Assembly (NCBI GenBank): GCA_012971835.1
Contig: JAAZFR010000004.1
Span: 1 to 10,172, forward strand
DNA from: Erysipelotrichia bacterium
GTDB taxonomy: Bacteria > Bacillota_I > Bacilli_A > RFN20 > CAG-826
Reading direction: 5' to 3'
Length of the DNA: 10,172 nt
Made by a program: the position numbers and the translations under genes. Below are positions 1 to 6,685 of this stretch, piece after piece (positions within the stretch are counted from its first letter, which is position 1; each line of letters opens with the position of its first letter). A model generated the notes under the pieces. It did not search any database. It was not told the DNA's origin and saw only the letters and a program-made list of their open reading frames with translations.

Positions 1-431
1 ATATTGCTAAACATAACAATAAAACGGCGATAGCAGTCGTATGCGAAACGCTCATTGTTTGTTTCCTTTGCCATCGATTCGACAGTTTTGTCGTTTAAAC
101 CTAGGTTTAAGATTGTGTCCATCATGCCTGGCATGCTGGCGCGTGCTCCGGAACGAACCGAGACGAGTAAGGGGTTGTGTGAACCGCCAAAAATCTTACC
201 AGTTTCCTTTTCGATGCCGTGAATTGCGTCAGTAATTTCCTTGACTAGATAGTCGGGAAGTTTTTTGCCGCTTTCGTAATAAAGCGTACATGCCTCAGTT
301 GTAACTGTAAAACCTTGAGGAATAGAAATACCGATATGGGTCATTTCTGCTAGACCGGCGCCTTTTCCACCAAGGAGTTCTTTTCCGAGACCATGAGCTT
401 CTTTAAAGTTGTAAACGTATTTTTTAGCCAT
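1..431 (-). CDS. ppdK: Pyruvate, phosphate dikinase, N-terminal part (cut by window edge)
   Basis: PPDK interconverts pyruvate + ATP + Pi and PEP + AMP + PPi in the cytoplasm; in many anaerobic low-GC bacteria it works in glycolysis. About 143 residues of a family of roughly 870-900 are present, covering the start of the ATP-grasp nucleotide-binding domain. The N-terminus [12 protein letters not shown] is followed by the glycine-rich [10 protein letters not shown] (residues 21-30), with a lysine (K23) at the known ATP-contacting position, and by the hallmark [16 protein letters not shown] (91-106), whose arginine R93 is the conserved ATP-binding residue. The start is the ATG at 429-431 with AAAGGAG seven bases upstream (439-445). 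The gene lies downstream of the glycosyltransferase on the same strand, but the 122-bp gap has its own candidate promoter and a cre-like site, so it is probably transcribed alone. The PPDK identification is secure; the missing C-terminal part cannot be judged. Confidence 0.97.
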   Translation of the reverse strand, partial: MAKKYVYNFKEAHGLGKELLGGKGAGLAEMTHIGISIPQGFTVTTEACTLYYESGKKLPDYLVKEITDAIHGIEKETGKIFGGSHNPLLVSVRSGARASMPGMMDTILNLGLNDKTVESMAKETNNERFAYDCYRRFIVMFSN

Positions 432-486
432 TTGTGCTCTCCTTTATACTTTTTATGAGCCGTTAAAAGCTCACCGATACAAGAAT

Positions 487-515
487 ATCATAGATATTGC
501 CTAAAAATAACTAAA
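487..515 (-). promoter_or_regulatory. Candidate ppdK promoter (TTTAGT-17-TATGAT)
   Basis: On the minus strand TTTAGT (510-515) and TATGAT (487-492) are 17 bp apart. The -10 matches consensus at five of six positions and the -35 at only three. A start near 480 would give a leader of about 49 nt, containing a small stem (TGAGC/GCTCA, 456-460 with 469-473) just before the AAAGGAG. An alternative -10, a perfect TATAAT, lies at 537-542 but has no recognisable -35. The weak -35 would suit an activated promoter. Confidence 0.3.
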
Positions 516-522
516 ATTGCTT

Positions 523-538
523 ATGTAAGCGTTTTTAT
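523..538 (+). promoter_or_regulatory. Possible CcpA-binding cre element upstream of ppdK
   Basis: ATGTAAGCGTTTTTAT matches the Bacillus cre consensus WTGNNARCGNWWWCAW at every constrained position but one (T in place of C at position 14). It lies in the ppdK/glycosyltransferase gap, about 92 bp upstream of the ppdK start. Relative to the weak ppdK promoter candidate at 487-515 it would be centred near -50, where activating cre sites can lie. Relative to the alternative TATAAT at 537-542 (minus) it would overlap the -10 and repress. The regulator gene is not in the window, so this is a motif match only. Confidence 0.4.
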
Positions 539-548
539 TATAATAAAA
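533..548. repeat. AT-only perfect palindrome
   Basis: TTTTATTATAATAAAA is a perfect 16-bp palindrome just beyond the glycosyltransferase stop codon. It contains a TATAAT on each strand and overlaps the cre-like site. It has no GC-rich stem, so it is not a convincing terminator. It may be a -10 element, a protein site or chance in AT-rich sequence. Confidence 0.5.
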
Positions 549-553
549 GATCG

Positions 554-1498
554 TTATTGAATTTCTTTAATTAAATCTTCCCAAGGCATACCTTGAATAG
601 GAAGAGGTTTGTCTGACATGATAAGGCGTTTTGTTTTTTCTGCCTGTCTTAACTCCGCAATAAAAGGCCGAGCATTTACAATACGTGAAAGAAAAACGTC
701 GGCAAAGATTGAAAGCCAATAACGGAAGCGACGTTTAAAAAATTCTTTAATGATAACTGGATCATTTGTATTCTCGACCAAATAGCGAACGGCAGCGAAA
801 CATTTAAGGTGTAAATCGGTTCGGTTACTCGATAAGTTCGTTGTTGCCGATTCATCGGTCCTTCGATAAAAATACAAAGGTTCGGTTATAGTAATTGATT
901 TTTTCGCTTTGGCGTATAACGCAAAATTAATCAGAAAATCTTCGAACATTATCAGTTTTGTCGATATTGGTAGCTTAGTTTCTTTGATTAAATCAGCTCG
1001 ATACATTTTCATCGGCATATAACCGCGAATATTAAAATCGCGTAGAAGGGATTTGACACCGCCTTGGCGATCCAAAACTCTTTGGCGCGCTAAAATATTG
1101 CGAGTAATGCGTCCGTTCGGTTTTATCTTTACATATGAGCAATTAACGATATCGGCTGAGTGCAAGACGATTGTGTCGTACATAATTCTTAAAAATGAAA
1201 GCTTATACATATCATCACTATCAAGGAAACAAATGTATTTTCCTCTTGCTTCGTCAACACCTCTTTTACGGGCAAAGCCTACCGAAAGCCCTTCGGTAAT
1301 AATATGACGTATATTTTTATATCTCTTCGAATATTTCTCAATAATATCTTTGCTGTTGTCGGTAGAACCATTATTGATAACGATAACCTCATAAGGCTTA
1401 GCAAAATCTTGAGAAACAGCGCTGAAAAGACAAGACGAAAGATGTTTTTCGGAATTACGGACAGGAATAATAACACTTATTTCTATTTGATTGGCCAT
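554..1498 (-). CDS. Family 2 (GT-A fold) glycosyltransferase
   Basis: A 314-residue inverting sugar transferase of the GT2 type, likely transferring a nucleotide-activated sugar to a surface glycan or lipid acceptor on the cytoplasmic side. The N-terminus has the usual first strand SVIIPVRN (8-15), then VIVINNGSTDNS (38-49), the metal/nucleotide-binding DSDD (93-96) after a GKYICFL strand, and a probable catalytic-base region MFEDFLI (184-190). YFYRRTDESAT (209-219) matches the YxYR...S(A/V)T segment common in EpsH/EpsJ-like members. The C-terminal ~90 residues are basic and helical, with no membrane segment. The ATG at 1496-1498 is the only sensible start: an in-frame TAA lies one codon upstream (1502-1504) and MANQIEISVI leads straight into the fold. 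No clear Shine-Dalgarno precedes it. A terminator at 1563-1592 isolates it from the ABC genes, so it needs its own promoter, which I could not identify. Acceptor and donor cannot be predicted. Confidence 0.88.
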   Translation of the reverse strand: MANQIEISVIIPVRNSEKHLSSCLFSAVSQDFAKPYEVIVINNGSTDNSKDIIEKYSKRYKNIRHIITEGLSVGFARKRGVDEARGKYICFLDSDDMYKLSFLRIMYDTIVLHSADIVNCSYVKIKPNGRITRNILARQRVLDRQGGVKSLLRDFNIRGYMPMKMYRADLIKETKLPISTKLIMFEDFLINFALYAKAKKSITITEPLYFYRRTDESATTNLSSNRTDLHLKCFAAVRYLVENTNDPVIIKEFFKRRFRYWLSIFADVFLSRIVNARPFIAELRQAEKTKRLIMSDKPLPIQGMPWEDLIKEIQ

Positions 1499-1562
1499 AG
1501 GTTACTCGCACAGCAATTTTATCATAAATCGAAAATTGTGCGTTCTAGATAAATTTGTAAAA

Positions 1563-1592
1563 GAAAACGCCACATTTGGTTCGTGGCGTCTT
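1563..1592 (-). terminator. Rho-independent terminator of the tetR-ABC exporter operon
   Basis: On the minus strand, 12 nt after the TAA of the second ABC gene, ACGCCAC and GTGGCGT (1583-1589 and 1567-1573) form a perfect 7-bp stem with a 9-nt loop, followed by a U-rich tail TTTCTTTT. The plus strand after the stem (CTTAATAC) has no U-tract, so it terminates minus-strand transcription only. Confidence 0.85.
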
Positions 1593-1603
1593 AATACAAC
1601 TTT

Positions 1604-3445
1604 TTAAATAGCTTTTTGCGTTTCGTTTCCGTTTTCAGCTTCTGGTTCGGCAAGAGGGTTGCGTCCAGAGAACTGAGCATTATACAAATCAGCATAGAAA
1701 CCATTATTCGCTAATAATTCTTGATGGTTTCCAATTTCAACAATTTGTCCTTTTTGCATAACAATAATCACTTTCGCGTTTTTAATAGTCGAAAGGCGGT
1801 GGGCAATAATAAAACTCGTTTTTCCAATCATCATACCATTCATCGCGTCTTGAATAGCTAGTTCAGTGCGCGTATCAACGCTTGATGTCGCTTCATCTAA
1901 AATAAGAATTTTAGGTTTCGACACAATGGCTCTTGCGATTGTTAGCAGTTGTCGCTGTCCTTGCGAGATGTTGGTGCCATCTTCGTTAAGAACGAAATCA
2001 TATGCTCCGGGTAAGGTTTTGATGAAGTGGTCAGCGTGGGCTTGTTTGGCTGCTTCTTCAATTTCTTCATCGGTCGCATCATTGCGTCCGTAACGGATGT
2101 TTTCGCGAATTGTATCCGAGAAAAGCCAAGTATCTTGTAACACCATACCGACGGCTCCACGAAGAACGCCACGTCGATAATTGTGGATATCAATACCATC
2201 AAGAAGGATACGACCACTATTCACATCGTAAAAGCGCATGATGAGATTGACAATTGTTGTTTTGCCGGCACCGGTTGGGCCGACAATGGCAATACTATCT
2301 CCAGTGTTAACCTTGAGGTTAAAGTTACGAATTAGTGGTTTATCAATAGTGTATGCGAATTCAACATTATCGAAAACAATCTCACCTTTAATGCCGTCTT
2401 CACTATTGATTGCATCACTTGGTTCAAGTTCCATTTCAACTTCATCAAGAAGATCGTAAATACGTTCTCCAGAAGCTAAAACCGACTGAATAATACTTGA
2501 GATTTGTCCAATTTGTTGGAAAGGCTGTTGGAACATTTGTAAAAACAGGAAGAACGCAACCATGTTGCCGGGGTTTTCCAATATACCACCCACGACACTG
2601 ACGCCGATAAAACCGAGGTTACCAATAAAGCGCATGGTTGGGAAAATGAAGCCTGAAAGCCACTGTGATTTCCAGTCGGCCTTCATCATTATTTCGTTAA
2701 CTTGTTCGAAGGATGCAGCCACATCGCTTTCTTTATTAAAAAGCTTAACAATTTTAAAACCAGAGTAATTTTCTTCGGTAATCGAATTTAACTTACCTAA
2801 ATGAGCGCGGAATTTTTTAAACTCTCTTTGAGCGTTGACAGCGATTAGAACCGTGAAAAGGATAGTGAATGGCAAGATTGCGATTGCTACTAAGGCTAGT
2901 TCCCAGGAGGTGACGAACATAGCGATAACGACGCCGATAAACATCGAAACACCTAAGATGGTTTGATTAATGATGCTGCTCATGTGACGTGAGATATTAT
3001 CGACGTCATTCGTGCCTCGAGATAAAATCTCGCCATAAGCATGTTTATCAAAATAACTAAGCGGCAAACGATCGAGCTTCCCCTTAATTTTGGCGCGAAT
3101 ATTATAAGCATAATCAGCCGATATTTTGACGACAATCCAGTCAGCAAGCCACATTAATAAGGCTGATCCAACATAAAAAGAAAACATTATTATTACTTGC
3201 TTAAAAACTTCTGGCCAATTAATAACAAAAACACCTTCAACCTGTGTCGCTAAATTTTTAAAGTCGTTGACAAAATCACCTAACAAGACTGGCATTAAAA
3301 CCGATAGAGTCGCAGAAACAAGAAGAATGATAATGACAAAAATAAAGGTGCCGAGCAAAGGACGAAAATCAGCTAGTATTCGCGATGCCGCCTTTTTAAT
3401 GTTTTTGGGTTTTGCACCCATCATTGAATCAGTTGAACGAGGCAT
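1604..3445 (-). CDS. Heterodimeric ABC exporter half-transporter, catalytically complete Walker B subunit
   Basis: A 613-residue type IV (ABCB/MsbA-like) half-transporter: a six-helix transmembrane domain (about residues 30-325), then a nucleotide-binding domain. Visible NBD motifs are Walker A GPTGAGKT (389-396), Q-loop VLQDTWLF (Q437), signature ISQGQ (493-497), Walker B ILILDE with the catalytic glutamate E518, and the switch histidine H549 in IIAHRLST. The signature has Q where canonical LSGGQ has G, so this subunit supplies the degenerate signature. The partner immediately upstream supplies the degenerate Walker B and switch, as in TM287/288- and BmrCD-type exporters. Its ATG overlaps the partner's stop (TAATG at 3443-3447), with an excellent AAGGAGGTGA (3452-3461) giving strong reinitiation. 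Under TetR control, drug or lipid/peptide export is likely, but the substrate cannot be read from sequence. An ordinary ~17-residue N-terminal extension precedes helix 1; there is no signal peptide. Confidence 0.95.
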   Translation of the reverse strand: MPRSTDSMMGAKPKNIKKAASRILADFRPLLGTFIFVIIILLVSATLSVLMPVLLGDFVNDFKNLATQVEGVFVINWPEVFKQVIIMFSFYVGSALLMWLADWIVVKISADYAYNIRAKIKGKLDRLPLSYFDKHAYGEILSRGTNDVDNISRHMSSIINQTILGVSMFIGVVIAMFVTSWELALVAIAILPFTILFTVLIAVNAQREFKKFRAHLGKLNSITEENYSGFKIVKLFNKESDVAASFEQVNEIMMKADWKSQWLSGFIFPTMRFIGNLGFIGVSVVGGILENPGNMVAFFLFLQMFQQPFQQIGQISSIIQSVLASGERIYDLLDEVEMELEPSDAINSEDGIKGEIVFDNVEFAYTIDKPLIRNFNLKVNTGDSIAIVGPTGAGKTTIVNLIMRFYDVNSGRILLDGIDIHNYRRGVLRGAVGMVLQDTWLFSDTIRENIRYGRNDATDEEIEEAAKQAHADHFIKTLPGAYDFVLNEDGTNISQGQRQLLTIARAIVSKPKILILDEATSSVDTRTELAIQDAMNGMMIGKTSFIIAHRLSTIKNAKVIIVMQKGQIVEIGNHQELLANNGFYADLYNAQFSGRNPLAEPEAENGNETQKAI

Positions 3446-5238
3446 TATTCGTCACCTCCTTCTGTTAGAAGAACTTGTTTCTTAATTTCAAGCGTACGTT
3501 TTATTTCACTTTCATCCATTTGTGAGAAAACAATTTCTTGGTAAACCTTGCAATTTTTTAACAAGCTTTGATGTTTTCCTTGTCCAACAATTCTCCCCTC
3601 ATTTAAGACGAGAATATTGTCGGCATCCATAATGGATGAAACACGTTGAGCAACGATAATTACCGATGCCTTTTTGGTATATTCTTTAAGCGCAGTGCGA
3701 AGGCGAATATCGGTTTTAAAATCAAGAGCTGAAAACGAATCATCAAAAATATAGATTTCGGGTTTTTTTACGAGGGCGCGAGCGATAGCAATCCGCTGTT
3801 TTTGCCCGCCTGAAAAGTTTTTGCCGCCCTGTGATACTTCCGCATCATAGCCGTTTTCTTTTTTGGCCACAAAGCGAGTGGCTTGCGCGACTTCTAAAGC
3901 GACCTTGATATCATCATCAGTGCTATCTGGTTTTCCGAAGCGCATATTATCGCGGATTGTTCCCGAGAAGAGCAGAGCTTGTTGAGGAACAAAGCCAATC
4001 TTATCTCTCAGGTCTTTTTGTGCATAATCACGGACATCGACATCGTCGACAAAAATATGTCCCTTGGATATGTCGTAAAAGCGGGGGATAAGATTGATAA
4101 TTGAAGATTTTCCACTTCCGGTTGAACCAATAATTGCAGTCACTTGGCCTGGTTTTGCTTCAAAAGTAATATTTTGTAAGGTTGGTACTTCTGAGTCCGG
4201 GAAAGTAAAAGTGACATCTTCGAAACGGACATGACCGTAAAATTCATTAGGAGCGGTCGCAGGATTGTCTGGGTCCTTGATGACAATTTTTGTGTCTAAA
4301 ACCTCATTGATGCGGCGGGCACTGACCCCGGCACGAGGGATGTTAATCAAAAGCATAGAAAACATTAAAAACGACATCATAATATGCATAGCATATTGCG
4401 AAGTAACAAGAATGTTATCTAAACGTGCAGCATTTGCGGTACCGTCGATAATTGCGAATCCAAAGAGGAAAATCGCAAAATATGTTAAATCAAAGAAAAT
4501 CGAAATAAGGGGGCTGGCAAAAGACATCGTCCGGCCAACTTTTACAACAATATTTGTTTGATGTTGATTAACCTTGGCAAATCTTTTTTGCTCTTTTTCT
4601 TCTTGATTAAAAGCCCGAACGACACGAACGCCGGTTAATGAAGCCCGCAAGACCTTAGTAACTTCATCGATTGCGATTTGCAGTTTCTTAAATAGTGGCA
4701 TAGCAATCGCGAAGAGAATAATGATCGTGATGATGATTAAAGGAATTGAAAAAGCGAGAATGAGAGCGAGTTGCTGGTCGGTTCTTAAAACCTGAACAAT
4801 GGCAATAGCCATAATAACAGGCGACATGACCATGATTCTAAGCCCCATAATAACGATTGTTTGAACCATCTCGACGTCATTAGTAGTACGAGTCATAAGT
4901 GAAGCTGTACCGATTCGATCATAGTCTCCAGGTGAAAAGGCGAGAACTTTTTTAAACACTTCGGATCGCACCTTTTTACCAAAATATGCACCGACATAAG
5001 AAACACTTAGAGAAGTTGCTAACGCAATTACGATTGTCGCTCCAGCGTACGCGAACATCTCTAAGCCCTTGCGAAGAATAAAAGTGTTATCTGCTCCGGC
5101 CGGACTCGTAATATTTGCAACTATTTCGCCCATCAATCGAGGCAGGCTTAACTGCGAATAAGATTGGGCCCCAATCAAGATGAAAACAATAATAATCAGC
5201 CAAATTTTTGGTTTTAAAAAACGAAATAATTTGAACAT
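3445..5238 (-). CDS. Heterodimeric ABC exporter half-transporter, degenerate-site subunit
   Basis: A 597-residue half-transporter starting MFKLFRFLKPKIW, with a six-helix membrane domain (about residues 10-300) and an NBD. Walker A is GSTGSGKS (371-378) and the Q-loop is VPQQALLF (Q419). The signature FSGGQ (475-479) is near-canonical. Walker B ends IYIFDD (D499-D500), with aspartate in place of the catalytic glutamate, and the switch histidine is glutamine (Q531, in VAQRVSS). These substitutions mark the non-hydrolysing site of a heterodimeric exporter; the canonical site pairs this subunit's signature with the partner's Walker motifs. The start is the ATG at 5236-5238, overlapping the tetR stop as TAATG, with AAGAAAGGG (5248-5256) nine bases upstream. 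A longer frame reaching 5331 exists, but it would overlap tetR by 94 bases and add 31 unlikely His-rich residues. The final TAA overlaps the next ATG, so the two subunits are translationally coupled, fitting 1:1 assembly. Confidence 0.95.
   Translation of the reverse strand: MFKLFRFLKPKIWLIIIVFILIGAQSYSQLSLPRLMGEIVANITSPAGADNTFILRKGLEMFAYAGATIVIALATSLSVSYVGAYFGKKVRSEVFKKVLAFSPGDYDRIGTASLMTRTTNDVEMVQTIVIMGLRIMVMSPVIMAIAIVQVLRTDQQLALILAFSIPLIIITIIILFAIAMPLFKKLQIAIDEVTKVLRASLTGVRVVRAFNQEEKEQKRFAKVNQHQTNIVVKVGRTMSFASPLISIFFDLTYFAIFLFGFAIIDGTANAARLDNILVTSQYAMHIMMSFLMFSMLLINIPRAGVSARRINEVLDTKIVIKDPDNPATAPNEFYGHVRFEDVTFTFPDSEVPTLQNITFEAKPGQVTAIIGSTGSGKSSIINLIPRFYDISKGHIFVDDVDVRDYAQKDLRDKIGFVPQQALLFSGTIRDNMRFGKPDSTDDDIKVALEVAQATRFVAKKENGYDAEVSQGGKNFSGGQKQRIAIARALVKKPEIYIFDDSFSALDFKTDIRLRTALKEYTKKASVIIVAQRVSSIMDADNILVLNEGRIVGQGKHQSLLKNCKVYQEIVFSQMDESEIKRTLEIKKQVLLTEGGDE
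3452..3461 (-). promoter_or_regulatory. Very strong Shine-Dalgarno for the second ABC subunit
   Basis: AAGGAGGTGA on the minus strand is ten contiguous bases complementary to the usual 16S rRNA 3' end. Its GGAGG core sits nine bases before the ATG at 3443-3445. It lies inside the end of the preceding gene, encoding part of TEGGDE, and supports a coupled restart at the TAATG overlap. Confidence 0.85.
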
Positions 5239-5858
5239 TAATAGTTTCCCTTTCTTATAAACAAATTCATGATGATGTCTGGACTCGGCTTTGTGGCGCT
5301 CTTCTTGACCATATTGATGCGCGTGTAACACAAGCCTTTTATAATTGAATAATAGATAATAGCGAATTCTTTTGGGTCTCCACCAGAGACATCTCCTTCT
5401 TTTTGTCCGCGAGCAATCAAATCGATGAAGTAGTGGAAAAACGATTTTTTATTGCCTCTTTCCTTTTCTTTAGGTGGTAATGGCAATGTTTTTTGCAAGT
5501 GCATATTCACGAACATATAGAGGAAGTAAATTGATTCGTTGTCGCTATATATTTCGTCAATCATGTGAGAAACGATGGTGCGGATGGCGTCAATAGCCGG
5601 CATTTTATTAAGTGATTGTTCCTCGTGTCGTTTGCGAAAAGTTCTCTCCTCGGCAATTTTCATTAAATCTAAAAAAAGAGCAACTTTATTTTTAAAATAA
5701 TGATAAAAAAGGCCGTGCGAGCAATTTGCTTCGCGAGTTATATCATTGATTACAACTGAATCGTAACCATATACAGCGAAAAGACGCAAAGCGGTATTTA
5801 AAATATTCGCGCGACGTTCATCTTTTATTTGTTGATTTTGCTCAGGTGTTTTTGGCAT
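5238..5858 (-). CDS. TetR/AcrR-family transcriptional regulator of the ABC exporter operon
   Basis: A 206-residue one-domain repressor when started at the ATG 5856-5858 (MPKTPEQNQQIKDERRANIL). Helix 1 (RRANILNTALRLFAVYGYDS) and the helix-turn-helix VINDITREANCSHGLFYHYF followed by KNKVAL form the classic TetR DNA-binding domain (about residues 15-60). The remaining ~145 residues are the ligand-binding and dimerisation part, which diverges too far to name a ligand. The same frame extends nine codons to a TTG at 5883-5885, but that TTG falls inside the palindrome and at the predicted transcript start, so I prefer the ATG, which has a modest GAAAG six bases upstream. The gene is first in an operon, with its TAA sharing a base with the exporter's ATG. 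By context it senses an exported compound and derepresses its own operon; that role is inferred. Confidence 0.92.
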   Translation of the reverse strand: MPKTPEQNQQIKDERRANILNTALRLFAVYGYDSVVINDITREANCSHGLFYHYFKNKVALFLDLMKIAEERTFRKRHEEQSLNKMPAIDAIRTIVSHMIDEIYSDNESIYFLYMFVNMHLQKTLPLPPKEKERGNKKSFFHYFIDLIARGQKEGDVSGGDPKEFAIIYYSIIKGLCYTRINMVKKSATKPSPDIIMNLFIRKGNY

Positions 5859-5869
5859 ACATTCTTTCG

Positions 5870-5885
5870 TTGACAGAGTTGTCAA
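5870..5885 (-). promoter_or_regulatory. Probable TetR-family operator (perfect inverted repeat)
   Basis: TTGACA-ACTC-TGTCAA is a perfect 6-bp inverted repeat with a 4-bp spacer. It begins about where transcription should start from the TTGAAA/TATACT promoter and ends 11 bp before the tetR ATG. A 16-bp palindrome between promoter and first codon of a TetR gene is the expected place for an autorepression site. Binding by this protein is inferred. Confidence 0.65.
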
Positions 5886-5891
5886 TACAAA

Positions 5892-5920
5892 AGTATATGC
5901 TCCTTTATAATAGTTTTCAA
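5892..5920 (-). promoter_or_regulatory. Sigma-A-type promoter of the tetR-ABC exporter operon
   Basis: On the minus strand TTGAAA (5915-5920) and TATACT (5892-5897) are exactly 17 bp apart; each hexamer differs from consensus by one position. The predicted start is near 5884-5886, at the edge of the inverted repeat. The AAAGGAG within the spacer (5900-5906 region) resembles a ribosome site but would lie upstream of the transcript start and has no properly spaced in-frame start. Confidence 0.65.
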
Positions 5921-5947
5921 TAAGTTTTGCTTAAAAAGAACATTAAT

Positions 5948-5969
5948 AAAAAAGAGCACATAGTGCTCT
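5948..5969 (-). terminator. Rho-independent terminator of the popT-PAP2 operon
   Basis: On the minus strand, 11 nt beyond the PAP2 stop codon, AGAGCAC-TAT-GTGCTCT (5953-5969) is a perfect 7-bp stem with a 3-nt loop, followed directly by TTTTTATT. It separates this operon from the downstream tetR promoter on the same strand. Confidence 0.88.
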
Positions 5970-5980
5970 AATTGTAGTTG

Positions 5981-6685
5981 TTATTCGGGATTTGCTTCAG
6001 CGGTCTTGTCTTTATTAAATAGTTTTGCGACAAGTTTTAGAACTTTTGGTTCAATGAAACGAAGAAGATAATATAAACCAATCGCCGCGCCTATCGCAAA
6101 AATGACTCCAAAGATAACATCAGTCGGCCAGTGAACACCAAGCCACAACCGAGAGAAGGCGATAATGGAAGCGAGAATGAGAGCTGGTATACCGAACTTT
6201 TTGTTGTGCATAAACATCATCATTGCACATGCTATTGAAGCTACGGTGTGACCAGAGAAAAATGATGTGCTATCCGGGATTTCTGCAAAGCCAAGAATTA
6301 TGCCATCGCCATAAAAAATACTCACAGCAAAATCTTGTAGGCTTTGTGCGGCGGGATAGATGGCTATTGTGTTGCCATAGAATGGGCGGGAACGATCTGT
6401 TAATAGTTTAATAATAAAATTATTTGTGCCACCAATTACAGCGTAGGTAGCGATAACATAAATGCCCATGCGGCGTGTTTTTTTAAAGAAGAGCATGACT
6501 ACTCCGGAAGTAATCCACACAATTCCTTTATCACCCAAAAAAGTTATGATAAGAAAGACATAATCAATAAAGGTGCCGTGTAAACTATTGAGCCAAAGGA
6601 GAAAGGCCATTTCCCAAGCACCCATATCCCAAAAGCGCCCAACGTTTTCGAGTCCTTCGATTGCCGACAAAAATACTTCGTTCAT
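5981..6685 (-). CDS. PAP2-superfamily membrane phosphatase, likely undecaprenyl-diphosphate phosphatase
   Basis: A 234-residue integral membrane protein with about six hydrophobic segments. All three PAP2 signature motifs are intact: KLLTDRSRP (K93-P101, the KX6RP motif), SGH (144-146, with the catalytic base histidine) and SRLWLGVHWPTD (178-189, the SRX5HX3D motif, with H185 as nucleophile). These residues act at the outer face of the membrane in the BcrC/PgpB-type enzymes. The charged C-terminal tail (about residues 211-234) is probably cytoplasmic. The ATG overlaps the upstream DUF368 stop as ATGA (6682-6685), with GGAGG (6696-6700) ten bases upstream, so the two are translationally coupled. 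Context favours undecaprenyl diphosphate as substrate: the product, undecaprenyl phosphate, is what PopT would flip inward. A phosphatidylglycerophosphate or phosphatidate phosphatase cannot be excluded, since PAP2 specificity is hard to call from motifs. Confidence 0.9.
   Translation of the reverse strand: MNEVFLSAIEGLENVGRFWDMGAWEMAFLLWLNSLHGTFIDYVFLIITFLGDKGIVWITSGVVMLFFKKTRRMGIYVIATYAVIGGTNNFIIKLLTDRSRPFYGNTIAIYPAAQSLQDFAVSIFYGDGIILGFAEIPDSTSFFSGHTVASIACAMMMFMHNKKFGIPALILASIIAFSRLWLGVHWPTDVIFGVIFAIGAAIGLYYLLRFIEPKVLKLVAKLFNKDKTAEANPE

Noticed and set aside
41..235. A Cys/Arg-rich 64-residue frame on the plus strand.
   Set aside because: It is antisense to the conserved PPDK sequence, including the [11 protein letters not shown] motif, and has no ribosome site.
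456..473. Small stem TGAGC/GCTCA in the ppdK leader as a riboswitch or attenuator.
   Set aside because: A 5-bp stem with an 8-nt loop and no U-tract or competing structure is too weak to call a regulatory RNA.
5239..5331. A 31-residue His-rich N-terminal extension of the first ABC subunit (frame opening at 5331).
   Set aside because: It lies wholly within the tetR coding sequence on the same strand, has no ribosome site, and the well-spaced AAGAAAGGG plus TAATG overlap point to the start at 5238. The histidines are an out-of-frame reading of tetR.
5859..5885. TetR start at the TTG at 5883-5885, giving 215 residues.
   Set aside because: The TTG sits inside the inverted repeat at the predicted transcript start, and AAAGGAG is 14 bases away, too far. 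The ATG at 5858 gives a normal TetR N-terminus.
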